From: Acidiferrum sp963764675
GTDB lineage: Bacteria; Acidobacteriota; Terriglobia; Acidiferrales; UBA7541
Assembly: GCA_963764675.1 (NCBI GenBank)
Contig: CAVXTQ010000007.1
Span: forward strand, 186,001-250,000
Reading direction: 5' to 3'
Length of the DNA: 64,000 nt
Below, piece by piece: positions 37,158 to 46,645 of this stretch. The notes beneath the pieces are model-generated. The model did no database searches, had not been told where the DNA came from, and saw nothing but the letters and a program-made list of their open reading frames with translations. The position numbers were made by a program, and so were the translations under genes. Within the stretch, counting starts at the first letter, position 1. Each line of letters begins with the position of its first letter.

Positions 37158-38369
37158 ATGGTTCAATCTCCGGTTTCGGAAACTGACCGCACCTACACAG
37201 GCGTGGAAAGGGAAAGTGCTAGCGGGCGTCGCCTGGACAGCGGACGAAGAGCCGGATCGAGGCCGCGCATAGTTATCCCGACGGCGAGAAACTTCACGAG
37301 AAGATTCTTCCAGTGCGGCTTCTATGAGGCGCAGGATGTTCTTCGTGAAGTCGATGACGTCGAACTTGTTGCCCTGAAACCGGGCCCTGGATTTGCTTTT
37401 AAGGAAAGCTGGCAACGGCGGCTTATCTTCAAAGACGTCTCCAGGAAATTGGCCTTTGCCAATCCTGGCCTCGGCAAGGTCCGCCTCACAGGGGAGTATG
37501 ACCTCTTTGTGGCCCACTGCCAGACGTGGTGGGACCTGCTTTACGTCAATGCCATCGAGGGATGGAAGGATCAGTGTAAAACCAGCGTGTGCTGGATCGA
37601 CGAGTTGTGGGCTTCTGCCATTCCTCGATACAAGTACTTGCTTCATGCGCTCAAGCGCTTCGACCATGTCTTCGTCGGCTACAGCGACACGGTTGCTCCG
37701 CTGTCTCGAGCTATCGGTCGTTCTTGCCACTGGCTACCAGGCGGTGTCGACGCCCTTAGATTCTCCCCCTATCCTAATCCTCCGGCGCGCGTCGTGGATG
37801 TCTACAGCATTGGGCGAAGGTGGGAAGGAATTCATCGCGAACTCCTTTCGGCGGCCGATCGACGGGATATGTTCTATGTCTACGACACCTTTCCAACGGT
37901 TTTCACCGAGGTCTACGATCACCGTCAGCACCGGGATTTCTACGCAAATGCGGCGAAGCGAAGTCGCTGTTTCATGGTCGCACCCGGGAAAATGGATCTA
38001 CCCGAGGAAACTCGCGGTCAAGTCGTGATTGGTTATCGATATTACGAAGGCGCAGCTGCGGGCGCTGTGATGATCGGAGAACCGCCGAATTGTGAAGAGT
38101 TCAGAAATATGTTTGCCTGGCCCGACGCCGTCATAAAGATCAAGCCCGATGGGTCGGACGTCCTAGATATCCTTGCCCGCCTCCGTGCGGAGCCGGAGCG
38201 ATTTTCCACCATCAGCCGGAGAAACGCTGCGGAAGCACTCTTGCGCCACGATTGGTCGTATCGGTGGAAGCAGATATTCGATGTTGCTGGTATTCAGCCA
38301 TCGCCGGGCATGCTTGAGCGCGAGCGGCATTTGAAGACCTTGGCGAGCGTCGCCTTGGACCCCGCCTGA
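37158..38369 (+). CDS. Glycosyltransferase (GT-B like)
   Basis: 403 residues from ATG 37158, preceded by CGAGGA; an upstream GTG at 37131 gives nine more residues of unlikely composition. The second half resembles a glycosyltransferase C-terminal domain (CHWLPGGVDALRFSPYP, VDVYSIGRRWEGIHRELL, GYRYYEGAAAGAVMIGEPPNCEEF, DVLDILARLRAEPERF). The E-G-A-A-A-G pattern is the donor-site loop. The N-terminal 30 residues are polar and poorly conserved in style. It sits before the heptose genes and may transfer the heptose; that is inference. Confidence 0.75.
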   Translation: MVQSPVSETDRTYTGVERESASGRRLDSGRRAGSRPRIVIPTARNFTRRFFQCGFYEAQDVLREVDDVELVALKPGPGFAFKESWQRRLIFKDVSRKLAFANPGLGKVRLTGEYDLFVAHCQTWWDLLYVNAIEGWKDQCKTSVCWIDELWASAIPRYKYLLHALKRFDHVFVGYSDTVAPLSRAIGRSCHWLPGGVDALRFSPYPNPPARVVDVYSIGRRWEGIHRELLSAADRRDMFYVYDTFPTVFTEVYDHRQHRDFYANAAKRSRCFMVAPGKMDLPEETRGQVVIGYRYYEGAAAGAVMIGEPPNCEEFRNMFAWPDAVIKIKPDGSDVLDILARLRAEPERFSTISRRNAAEALLRHDWSYRWKQIFDVAGIQPSPGMLERERHLKTLASVALDPA

Positions 38370-38474
38370 AAATTGCATCATGCCAACCCTGCGGCCCCGC
38401 AACATTGAGCTTTTGAGCGCTGCGCGCTGAGTGGTCACCCGATCTTCCCCGCAAAGTTGTTAGAGGACAAGCAC

Positions 38475-39524
38475 GTGATAATCACCAGCACTCCCCTTCG
38501 CATATCCTTCTTTGGTGGCGGGACAGATTACCCGATCTGGTACCGTGAGCATGGAGGCTCGGTTCTATCGACTACCATCGACAAAAGTTGCTTTATCACC
38601 TGTCGATGGCTCCCTCCCTTTTTCGAGTTTCATAGCCGTATCTCGTACTCAAGGGTTGAAAATGTTGATCGGAACGATTCTATCGAGCATCCGTCGGTAA
38701 GGGCCTGCCTGCAACACTTGGGAATCGACCAAGGCGTCGAGATTCAGCACGTAGCTGACTTGCCCGCCAGGACCGGCCTGGGGACAAGTTCCGCGTTCAC
38801 CGTCGGGCTTCTGCTCGGCCTGTATGCGCTCAAGAATCGAATGCGCGACAAGCATGCCCTGGCATGCGATGCCATCCACGTCGAACAGAACCTGCTTCAA
38901 GAGGCGGTCGGCTCGCAGGATCAGGTTAGCGCCGCTTACGGTGGCTTCAATCGAATCAATTTCCGCCAGGATGGCCAAATCGATGTGCGGCGAGTACTGG
39001 CTCCGGAATCCAGGCTCACGGAGCTAGGGCAGCACCTGGCTCTGTATTTCACGGGTTTCTCGAGGACAGCGTCGGACATAGCCGCCGACCAGCTCAAGAT
39101 GACACCTCATCGGCAAACGGAGCTAGATACCATGCTTCAGCTGGTGGATGAGGCCGAGTCGATCGTTGCAAGTCCCAACCGTTCGCTGGACGACTTCGGG
39201 CGATTACTTCACGAAAACTGGCTGGTGAAGCGCAGCCTGACCCGGAAGATCTCGAATGCCAGCATAGATGAGATTTACGAAGCTGGGCTTGGCGCAGGCG
39301 CCCTTGGCGGCAAGCTGCTGGGCGCAGGCGGGGGCGGTTTCATGCTCTTCTTCGTCCCACCTGAACGCAGGGAAGACTTGAGACTGAGGTTGAAAAAGCT
39401 GTTGTGCGTGCCTTTCGGATTCTCAAACAAGGGCAGCCACGTAGCCGTCTATGAACCGGAAGAGTCCTACGATGCTCGCCTAAGTCACGAAAGAAGCGAG
39501 GTTTACGCCCACAAGGTTGGCTGA
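38475..39524 (+). CDS. hddA: GHMP kinase, probable D-glycero-alpha-D-manno-heptose-7-phosphate kinase (HddA-like)
   Basis: 349 residues from GTG 38475, seven bases after GAGGA; a TTG at 38457 is less likely. Motifs of GHMP sugar kinases: TPLRISFFGGGTDYP, the phosphate loop PARTGLGTSSAFTVGLLLGL, and GAGGGGFMLFFVP near the end. HddA-type enzymes phosphorylate C1 of heptose-7-phosphate with alpha configuration. The other three pathway genes (43845, 44434, 42925) lie within 6 kb, which makes the heptose assignment strong compared with a fucose kinase. Confidence 0.87.
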   Translation: MIITSTPLRISFFGGGTDYPIWYREHGGSVLSTTIDKSCFITCRWLPPFFEFHSRISYSRVENVDRNDSIEHPSVRACLQHLGIDQGVEIQHVADLPARTGLGTSSAFTVGLLLGLYALKNRMRDKHALACDAIHVEQNLLQEAVGSQDQVSAAYGGFNRINFRQDGQIDVRRVLAPESRLTELGQHLALYFTGFSRTASDIAADQLKMTPHRQTELDTMLQLVDEAESIVASPNRSLDDFGRLLHENWLVKRSLTRKISNASIDEIYEAGLGAGALGGKLLGAGGGGFMLFFVPPERREDLRLRLKKLLCVPFGFSNKGSHVAVYEPEESYDARLSHERSEVYAHKVG

Positions 39525-39705
39525 TTGCCCGTCCGGGGCTCTCTTCCATGACGCCATTCGGCGCAAGCGCCGCGGACTTGCCCGTCGGGCCAGTACCTAT
39601 ACCTGTGCTTTTCTTGGCCTAACAGACAGTGGATACGAGGTTTGCGAATGGTTGAACATAAGTGCGGGGCCCTTCAGGGCCGCAGTGCCGTGGAGACATT
39701 ACCCG

Positions 39706-41709
39706 ATGGCTCGCCATCGCACTTACTTGTCCCTGTCGGGCCGGGGGCCGGATCGAGGCGAAACGTTGAGACACGCGCTCCTAGTTCTATTTTTGATCCT
39801 GTCGCCAACTGCTTTGTTGAGTCCAATACCAACGGGCGCGCAGCAATGGTCCGGCATCATTGACTCTAGCCGTGCTGCCGATTGGTCGGGAGCGGGAATT
39901 CCCGGAGGCATTCCGTCGGCAAACTGGACACAGTGTGGCTCGACCATAGCCGCGTTCAGCGGATCCGCCTCAGCAATTAACAACGCTCTCGCTTCCTGTG
40001 GCACTAACCAATACGTCAGTCTGGGTAGTGGGACCTTCAATCTTTCCTCATCTATTAATTTTGGCGGGAAATCCGGTGTGGCCCTGAGAGGTCAGGGAGC
40101 TAATTCCACTCTTCTCGTCTTTTCAGGAAGTGGAAGCTGTTTAGGTTTTTCCGTGGTTGTGTGTATCCAGCTTAATTCCGGAGTGCAGGGCTTGGCCGCA
40201 CCTTGCGGTGGCGCCCCTCCGTGCTCGGGGCCAACGTCGAATTGGACCGGTGGTTATGCCATTGGTTCCACCGAACTTACGCTGGCCAGCACTTCTAAAT
40301 TCTCGGCGGGTATGGTCCTCTACTTAGATCAGCTCGACGATACATCCGACTCCGGCAACATGACCGTTTGTGGAACGGCTCCGTCATTCTGTCTTACAAC
40401 CAATGGTGGGGAGGACTATACACGCACGATTCTAGGAAACGTCGGCAATCGGGGCCAGCAAGAAGAAACCGTCATCACCCAAGTTGTTAACTCCACCCAT
40501 CTCAGCATTTCCCCCGGGATTCGACTGCCGAACTGGCGGTCCAGCCAAAGTCCGGCAGCATTTGCTGGAACGACGGTTGTGACCAATGACGGAATCGAGG
40601 ACCTCTCGATTGACGCGACCAAGGCCAGCGGCATTACCGGCTGCAACGGTTGTGGCATCGTCATGTTGGCTGGAGCGAGGGCCAGTTGGGTCAAGGGCAT
40701 TCGCGTCGTTAACGCCAGCACGCGCAACCACGTCTGGCTCTACCAGTGCAACCACTGCGTCGTACGCGATAGCTATTTCTACGGCTCAACCAACAACGCC
40801 GCTTCGACCAGCTACGGTATTGAGTTCGCAAACGCCGGCGATTCCTTGGTGGAAAACAACATCTTCCAGCACGAGACCGCACCGCTGATGCTCAATGGTG
40901 CCGAAGTTGGCGACGTCATGAGCTACAACTTTTGTATTGACGACAACTACACCGCTGGCGGATCTGCCCCAGGTTGGATGCAGCCGTGCATCACTCTACA
41001 CAACGCGGGCCAGGCAATGCTGCTCGTGGAAGGCAATAGCGGACCGGGGATGAATGCCGACATGGTGCACGGCACGCATCATTTTCTTACCGAGTTTCGC
41101 AACCACTGGTACGGGGACATTTGGAACAATCCCCCGAAAAGCGGAAATACGACGCCGCTCCACCTCGAAGCATGGGCCCGATTCACAAACGTGATCGGGA
41201 ACGTCTTGGGTCGCACCGGCTTCTACCAGACCTACCAAACGAATTTGGATTCAACCGGCACAGACATCTATTCAACCGGCGAGCCTGATAACTCTCCGTC
41301 GAGCGACCCTCGAGTTTTGGCCACTCTGATGCGGTGGGGGAACTATGATACGGTCAATGCGGCGGTAAGGTTCGTCGCCTCCGAGGTACCGACCGGGATC
41401 ACGAGCTTTTCCAATGCACTGCCAGGAAGTCAGAGTCTACCGGCGTCGTTCTATCTGAGCTCCAAGCCGAGTTTCTTTGCCTCAGTACCTTGGCCTGCGA
41501 TTGGCCCTGACGTTTCGGGTGGGAACGTAACGAATGTCGGCGGTCACGCGAATATGAATCCTGCCGAGGCCTGCTGGTACAAGGTCATGGGAGGAGTTGT
41601 TGGTAGCAGCGGACTCCTGTCCTTCAATGCAAATAGCTGCTATGGCTCGGGTTCGACTGCCGCTCCGCCGCCGGCACCCCCGACAAATCTTACTTCCGTT
41701 GTGCATTGA
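39706..41709 (+). CDS. Secreted right-handed beta-helix (pectate-lyase-like) protein
   Basis: 667 residues from ATG 39706, which places a signal sequence at about residues 20-46 (LLVLFLILSPTALLSPIPTGAQQ). A frame starting further back at 39517 lacks sense as a signal. The body shows beta-helix style repeats (AINNALASCGTNQYVSLGSGTFNLSSSI, VALRGQGANSTLLVFSG, VWLYQCNHCVVRDSYFYGS, GDSLVENNIF). Such secreted proteins in polysaccharide loci act as lyases, epimerases or hydrolases on the polymer, but no active-site residues can be fixed here. It interrupts the heptose genes. Confidence 0.78.
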   Translation: MARHRTYLSLSGRGPDRGETLRHALLVLFLILSPTALLSPIPTGAQQWSGIIDSSRAADWSGAGIPGGIPSANWTQCGSTIAAFSGSASAINNALASCGTNQYVSLGSGTFNLSSSINFGGKSGVALRGQGANSTLLVFSGSGSCLGFSVVVCIQLNSGVQGLAAPCGGAPPCSGPTSNWTGGYAIGSTELTLASTSKFSAGMVLYLDQLDDTSDSGNMTVCGTAPSFCLTTNGGEDYTRTILGNVGNRGQQEETVITQVVNSTHLSISPGIRLPNWRSSQSPAAFAGTTVVTNDGIEDLSIDATKASGITGCNGCGIVMLAGARASWVKGIRVVNASTRNHVWLYQCNHCVVRDSYFYGSTNNAASTSYGIEFANAGDSLVENNIFQHETAPLMLNGAEVGDVMSYNFCIDDNYTAGGSAPGWMQPCITLHNAGQAMLLVEGNSGPGMNADMVHGTHHFLTEFRNHWYGDIWNNPPKSGNTTPLHLEAWARFTNVIGNVLGRTGFYQTYQTNLDSTGTDIYSTGEPDNSPSSDPRVLATLMRWGNYDTVNAAVRFVASEVPTGITSFSNALPGSQSLPASFYLSSKPSFFASVPWPAIGPDVSGGNVTNVGGHANMNPAEACWYKVMGGVVGSSGLLSFNANSCYGSGSTAAPPPAPPTNLTSVVH

Positions 41710-41883
41710 TTCGAACTTCTGCGGTTGGTTGATGAGCGATTGACATCTAGCTCGCGTCGCGTTTAACGTAGATCGGGCCCGCTTCCCCGGTTCGGATACG
41801 AGACCCTAACATCCCAATGAGTTCATCCGGGCACGCCTGCACTTGCGACTGGCCCACACTTCTGATCTGACTTACTCACCTGT

Positions 41884-42867
41884 ATGGCAAAGACTGCATT
41901 CGTGACGGGTGCCGAAGGGTTCATCGGATCCCACCTCGTTCGGTTCCTTCAATCCAGGGGATGGAGCGTCGTTGGCACGTTCTGTTTGCACAACCACGAG
42001 CCTGTTATTAAATTGCCGCGGTTGCGGTTCGTTCAGTGCGATTTACGCGACGGCCAACGGCTCACCCGGCTCTTGTCTGGGATCGAAGTCACACATGTCT
42101 TTCATTTGGCTGCACAAAGCCTACCTACTTTGTCTTGGGCGGATCCCGTCTCCACCTTTGAATCAAACATCATGGGGTCTCTCCATTTGTTCGAGGCCTT
42201 GCGCTACATGAAGAGGCCACCTGTCATCGTTTCCGCCTGCTCCAGCGCAGAGTACGGGAATGTGCCATCGTCGGCGATGCCTGTCAGCGAGGACCAGCCC
42301 CTTCTGCCGCTTCATCCTTACGGAATCAGCAAGGTATGCCAGGATCTACTGGCCAGGCAGTATTTCCTCGACTACAGAATTCCAGCCATAAACTTGCGCC
42401 TGTTCAACACTACTGGCCCCGGAAAGACGAACGATGCGCCGTCGGATTTCATTAGGCAGTTGGCGCGAGTAAGAAAAGGATTGCAGCCGCCAACGATAGA
42501 AGTCGGTAATCTAAGACCTCGACGGGCTTTTCTAGACGTGAACGACGCGGTCTCCGGATTTCATCTTGCCGCCATAAAGGGCCGCCCGGGCGAAGCTTAC
42601 AACCTCTGCGCGGAAAAGACATTCGAGATCGGCGAACTGCTGCAGACTGCGATCGGCCTCTCTGGTGTTAGTGTCGAGATCCGTCCTGTCCCGCATCTGA
42701 TGAGGCCTTCTGACGAAAAGATTATCTTTGGCAGTACAACGAAGTTTCGTCGAGACACCGGATGGAAGCCGACGCGGTCCATCGGAGACACCCTCCAGTC
42801 GATGCTCAGCTATTGGGATCATGCATTTTCCAACGGCCGCAGTGGAGCAGTAACCTCGAGCAAATAG
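41884..42867 (+). CDS. NAD-dependent GDP-sugar epimerase/dehydratase
   Basis: 327 residues, extended SDR. Features: VTGAEGFIGSHLVRFLQ, VFHLAAQSLPTLSWADP, a Ser-rich active-site strand (SACSSAEYG) and YGISK. HLAAQS and LPTLSWADP with FNTTGPGK resemble GDP-mannose 4,6-dehydratases (GMD) and their heptose counterparts (DmhA/WcbK). Because it lies between hddA and hddC, it may convert GDP-manno-heptose to the 4-keto-6-deoxy form; the substrate is inference. RBS is weak. Confidence 0.82.
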   Translation: MAKTAFVTGAEGFIGSHLVRFLQSRGWSVVGTFCLHNHEPVIKLPRLRFVQCDLRDGQRLTRLLSGIEVTHVFHLAAQSLPTLSWADPVSTFESNIMGSLHLFEALRYMKRPPVIVSACSSAEYGNVPSSAMPVSEDQPLLPLHPYGISKVCQDLLARQYFLDYRIPAINLRLFNTTGPGKTNDAPSDFIRQLARVRKGLQPPTIEVGNLRPRRAFLDVNDAVSGFHLAAIKGRPGEAYNLCAEKTFEIGELLQTAIGLSGVSVEIRPVPHLMRPSDEKIIFGSTTKFRRDTGWKPTRSIGDTLQSMLSYWDHAFSNGRSGAVTSSK

Positions 42868-42924
42868 CACCGGGCCGGCCGCATCGAAGCGTCTCTTTCA
42901 GGCTAGTTCTCTGCGAAAACACTT

Positions 42925-43686
42925 GTGAATTCCCATAGCCAATGTGTAAAGGCAGTTCTGCTCGTTGGAGGGTTGGGGACGCGCCTTCGTCCGGTGGTGC
43001 CGTCAACGCCCAAGCCCCTGGCCTCAGTTGGTGACCGGCCATTTCTCGAAGTGCTCGTTCGGCAACTGAGCAGCCAGGGCATTCGCCAACTGGTTTTCTG
43101 TACTGGCTATCGTGCCGGCGACATCGAGCAGGAATTCGGAGACGGTCGAGCTTGGAATGTGACGATCGAATATTCCCAGGAAGTGCACCCTATGGGGACC
43201 GCAGGCGCAGTGAAACTCTCGGAGCCTCTCGTGCGCAGTTCCTCAGACTTCCTGGTCATGAACGGAGATTCGTTCATGGAAATGGACTTCCATCGATTGG
43301 TACGCTTTCACAGAGCCTGCAACGGGATTGCCACCATGGCCGTGCTTCGAACCGCCAACGAAAAACGATACGGATCTGTGAAGATGACGCAGGAAGGCCG
43401 CGTTGCTGGGTTTGCAGAGAAGTGCGATCACGGCCCCCTGGGCTTGGTAAATGTCGGGGTCTACGTGTTCAGTCCTGGAATTTTCGACTACCTGCCCAAC
43501 GGGACCGCTAGCCTCGAGGAAGACATTTTCCCTCGGCTCCTCGATCGTGGGGTTTATGCCTTGGAGCAACACGGCATGTTCATTGACATAGGCACCCCGG
43601 ATGACTACGCGAGGGCCCAACAGCTTTCCCGGAAACTTCAGGAAGTGTCCCAAAGGCAGCCCGATTTTTCGCCGGGTCCGGGGTAG
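42925..43686 (+). CDS. hddC: Heptose-1-phosphate guanylyltransferase-like nucleotidyltransferase (HddC-like)
   Basis: 253 residues from GTG 42925. The nucleotidyltransferase signature VLLVGGLGTRLRPVVPSTPKPLASVGDRPFLEVL is typical, with MNGDSFMEMDF as metal site and GLVNVGVYVFSP as the sugar loop. HddC activates D-glycero-alpha-D-manno-heptose-1-phosphate with GTP. Its neighbours gmhA, gmhB and hddA complete the pathway, which supports it over glucose- or mannose-1-phosphate transferases. Confidence 0.85.
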   Translation: MNSHSQCVKAVLLVGGLGTRLRPVVPSTPKPLASVGDRPFLEVLVRQLSSQGIRQLVFCTGYRAGDIEQEFGDGRAWNVTIEYSQEVHPMGTAGAVKLSEPLVRSSSDFLVMNGDSFMEMDFHRLVRFHRACNGIATMAVLRTANEKRYGSVKMTQEGRVAGFAEKCDHGPLGLVNVGVYVFSPGIFDYLPNGTASLEEDIFPRLLDRGVYALEQHGMFIDIGTPDDYARAQQLSRKLQEVSQRQPDFSPGPG

Positions 43687-43844
43687 TAGGTTTGCACATG
43701 GGCGCCCTCCCAGCACTTCGTGCGAGGTCGGCTTGCTAACGGCGGTCTTGCCTGGATACCAAGCAACTTACAAAAGCGTTTGTTTGTGCCGGGCTTAGGA
43801 AGTCGCGGAGGATCGCACAGGTTGGATAGTTACGGGGGAGTCGG

Positions 43845-44456
43845 ATGATACAAGCAGATGACTTTCACTATCGCGTGGGTCAGTCCATTGAAGCGTCGAT
43901 CGCAACGAAGCAATCCCTACTACGGAATTCCGACGCTCTGCTTACGATTGCCAGTGTCAGTGAGATTCTTGTCGGTGTGGTTCAGCAGGGCAACAAGATT
44001 CTGCTATTTGGCAATGGTGGCAGCGCCGCTGACGCGCAACACATAGCGGCGGAGCTCGTGGGCCGCTTCGCCTTCGAGCGTCCGGCATTGCCCGCTTTGG
44101 CCCTGTCTGTGAACAGCTCCTGTGTCACTGCCATCGGCAACGACTACGGGTTTGACCAGGTCTTCTCGCGTCAGCTTGAAGCCTTGGCTCGTCCGGGCGA
44201 CGCTGCGATTGGTATTTCAACCAGCGGAAATTCGGCCAACGTGCTCCGCGGTATGACAACCGCTCATACTCTGGGGTTGTACACCATTGGGTTGACCGGT
44301 TGCCTCGGCGGAAGTTTGAAAGACATTGTGGATCACTGCATCTGCGTGCCGTCGAACGATACACCCAGGATCCAGGAATGCCACATTCTCATCGGCCATA
44401 TCATCTCGGAGCTGGTAGAGTGGAAAATCTTCCATGAAGAAAGCTGTATTTCTTGA
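43845..44456 (+). CDS. gmhA: Sedoheptulose-7-phosphate isomerase (GmhA)
   Basis: 203 residues, SIS fold: ILLFGNGGSAADAQHIAAELVGRF, SVNSSCVTAIGNDYGFDQVFSRQLEAL, GISTSGNSANVLRGM and CHILIGHIISELVE. The Glu and His of the last two helices correspond to the known catalytic pair of GmhA. It makes D-glycero-D-manno-heptose-7-phosphate, the entry step. A strong ribosome site (GGGGGAG) precedes ATG 43845. The gene overlaps the next by 23 bases. Confidence 0.93.
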   Translation: MIQADDFHYRVGQSIEASIATKQSLLRNSDALLTIASVSEILVGVVQQGNKILLFGNGGSAADAQHIAAELVGRFAFERPALPALALSVNSSCVTAIGNDYGFDQVFSRQLEALARPGDAAIGISTSGNSANVLRGMTTAHTLGLYTIGLTGCLGGSLKDIVDHCICVPSNDTPRIQECHILIGHIISELVEWKIFHEESCIS

Positions 44457-44997
44457 CCGCGACGGCGTCATAAACCGAAAGTTTCCGGCAGGCCAGTACG
44501 TAACCTGCTGGCAGGACTTCGCGTTTCTCCCGGGCGTGGCTGATGCAATTAAGTCTCTCAACCACGCCGAGTTCCATGTCGTCGTGGTCAGCAACCAGAG
44601 GTGCGTAGCGAAGGGTCTTTTGACTGCTTCGGACCTGGACTCAATCCATCGACGGATGTGTCGCGAACTGGCCGCCAACGGCGCGACAATCGACGACGTC
44701 TACTATTGCCCGCACAGTGAGCCGCCCCTTTGCGGGTGCCGGAAACCGTCGCCGGGGATGCTTTTCGCAGCAGCGCGAAAACATCAAATCGATCTGCACG
44801 CTTCATGGATGATCGGCGATTCTCAAGCCGATGTCGAAGCTGGGCACGCTGCGGGCTGCAAAACAATTCGGATAAGGGAGAACTGCGAATCCGCAGGAGC
44901 TGACGGCGAGCCAGTTGCGGAGTCTCTGCTTAAGGCAGTTGAACGCATTCTGCAGGGCGCGCCCATACTGTATGCCACGCCGTTGCGCGAGTCCTAG
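44434..44997 (+). CDS. gmhB: D-glycero-D-manno-heptose-1,7-bisphosphate phosphatase (GmhB)
   Basis: 187 residues, HAD superfamily. Visible are the nucleophile motif FLDRDGVINRK, the zinc-binding Cys/His set (CPHSEPPLCGCRKPSPGML) special to GmhB, and the MIGDSQADVEAG acid motif. It removes the C7 phosphate before guanylylation. It overlaps gmhA, so the two are coupled. Confidence 0.93.
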   Translation: MKKAVFLDRDGVINRKFPAGQYVTCWQDFAFLPGVADAIKSLNHAEFHVVVVSNQRCVAKGLLTASDLDSIHRRMCRELAANGATIDDVYYCPHSEPPLCGCRKPSPGMLFAAARKHQIDLHASWMIGDSQADVEAGHAAGCKTIRIRENCESAGADGEPVAESLLKAVERILQGAPILYATPLRES

Positions 44998-45073
44998 CCT
45001 CCTTGGGTGTCCTAACCAAACAAAGATCGGCGTTCCATCGACATCTTGACCGCAGGAGAACACGGTTTTCCCG

Positions 45074-46540
45074 ATGAAAGACCTCAAGCAGTTAGCGATT
45101 CGCGGCGGTTTTGCACGTATTTGCGCTCAAGGAGCGTTTTTTGCCCTCCGCGTTGGAGCGCTGATGGTTTTAGCCAGACTGCTGAGCCCGCGAGACTTCG
45201 GTCTCGTGGGCATGGTCACGGCGCTTACGGGAGTGCTGAATCTCTTCAGAGATTTCGGATTGTCGACAGCCACGGTTCAGCGCGAAACCGTGACGCAAGA
45301 ACAGATTTCCACCTTATTTTGGATCAACATTCTGGCCGGTGTGATCTTGGGGCTCGTGCTGTCGGGGAGCGCGCCCTTCATCTCCAGTTTCTATCACGAA
45401 CCGCGCCTCTTCTGGGTAACCATCGTGCTGGCCACCAGCTTCGTTTTCAATGCGGCCGGAGTGCAGCACGCTGCTTTGTTGCAACGCCAGATGCGTTTCA
45501 CCGCTTTGGCCGTCATTCAAATCATCTCGTTGGTCCTGAGCACCGCTCTGGGAGTCGGTATGGCGGGCAGAGGCTATGGATATTGGTCTCTCGTCGCTAT
45601 GTCAGTCACTCTTCCCCTCTTCTCCACGGCGTGTTTTTGGATCGCTGCATCCTGGATTCCGGGGATGCCCCGCCGGCGGTCCGGTGCCGCTCCTCTGATT
45701 CGTTTTGGAGGGATGGTCACTTTGAACGGTCTCCTGATCTATCTTGCCTACAATCTGGACAAGATTCTCTTGGGGAGATTCTGGGGAGCCGCAGCCGTTG
45801 GAGTATACGGAAGGTCTTATCAGATCATAAATATTCCGACGGAGAATCTAAATACCGCGGTCGGTGAGGTAGCATTCGCAGCGTTGTCACGGATTCAGAG
45901 CGAGCCGAGTCGTCTCAGGAGCTACTTCCTGAAGGGCTATTCGCTCGTTCTGAGTCTTACCGTGCCGATAACAATCATGATTGCTCTCTTCTCTCGCGAG
46001 TTGGTTCTGGTTATTCTTGGTCCGAAGTGGAATGACGCTGCGGTGATTCTTCAGTTGCTCGCTCCCACTATCCTCGTCTTCGGTCTCATTAACCCCGTCG
46101 GCTGGCTGTTATTCTCCGTCGGCATGATCGGACGGTGTCTACGCATCGCGCTGGTTGTTAGCCCCACCCTCGGTCTTGCCTATTTTCTCGGGCTGCCTTA
46201 TGGACCTAGAGGAGTTGCCTTTGGTTTTTCGGCCGCCATGATCGTGCTGACTATTCCGCTCCTTGCATGGAGCGTGCGCGGCATGGCGATTTCGTTCCGG
46301 GACATTTTAGGGGCTCTGAGCCGGCCCTTAATTTCAGGATGCATTGCAGCGACGGTCGCCGGCGCGGTTGAGCTTACGAGCGCCCGATCGCTGCCAGCGT
46401 ATCCCAAGCTCTGCCTGGGTGGTATCGTCCTCCTTATCACCTATGTTGGTGTTCTGTTGTATCCGAGGGCACAACGCGCGTTCTATATCGATCTACTTCG
46501 CGGTCTGTCTAGACATCCTTCCGTCGAGCACACCACGTAG
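45074..46540 (+). CDS. Wzx-type polysaccharide flippase (MOP superfamily)
   Basis: 488 residues with about twelve to fourteen hydrophobic segments. The N-terminal region is the polysaccharide-transport family signature (LARLLSPRDFGLVGMVTALTGVLNLFRDFGLSTATVQRE), as in WzxC. YNLDKILLGRFWGAAAVGVYGRSYQIINIPT follows in the middle. It should move the finished lipid-linked repeat from cytoplasmic to periplasmic side for the polymerase at 21621. It begins after the heptose genes with ATG 45074. Confidence 0.9.
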   Translation: MKDLKQLAIRGGFARICAQGAFFALRVGALMVLARLLSPRDFGLVGMVTALTGVLNLFRDFGLSTATVQRETVTQEQISTLFWINILAGVILGLVLSGSAPFISSFYHEPRLFWVTIVLATSFVFNAAGVQHAALLQRQMRFTALAVIQIISLVLSTALGVGMAGRGYGYWSLVAMSVTLPLFSTACFWIAASWIPGMPRRRSGAAPLIRFGGMVTLNGLLIYLAYNLDKILLGRFWGAAAVGVYGRSYQIINIPTENLNTAVGEVAFAALSRIQSEPSRLRSYFLKGYSLVLSLTVPITIMIALFSRELVLVILGPKWNDAAVILQLLAPTILVFGLINPVGWLLFSVGMIGRCLRIALVVSPTLGLAYFLGLPYGPRGVAFGFSAAMIVLTIPLLAWSVRGMAISFRDILGALSRPLISGCIAATVAGAVELTSARSLPAYPKLCLGGIVLLITYVGVLLYPRAQRAFYIDLLRGLSRHPSVEHTT

Positions 46541-46645
46541 GATCAACCTGGAGAAGATCGTAAGGTCGATCTGAATAAATCTCGGGATTGCAGCGCAGTC
46601 TGGCACTGTATGAGTTGGGATCTATGGCTTTAGGGGTTACGCACC

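Noticed and set aside
45046..45867. A 273-codon + frame overlapping the flippase gene
   Set aside because: It is out of frame with a clear 488-residue membrane protein and has a low-complexity composition typical of shadow frames.
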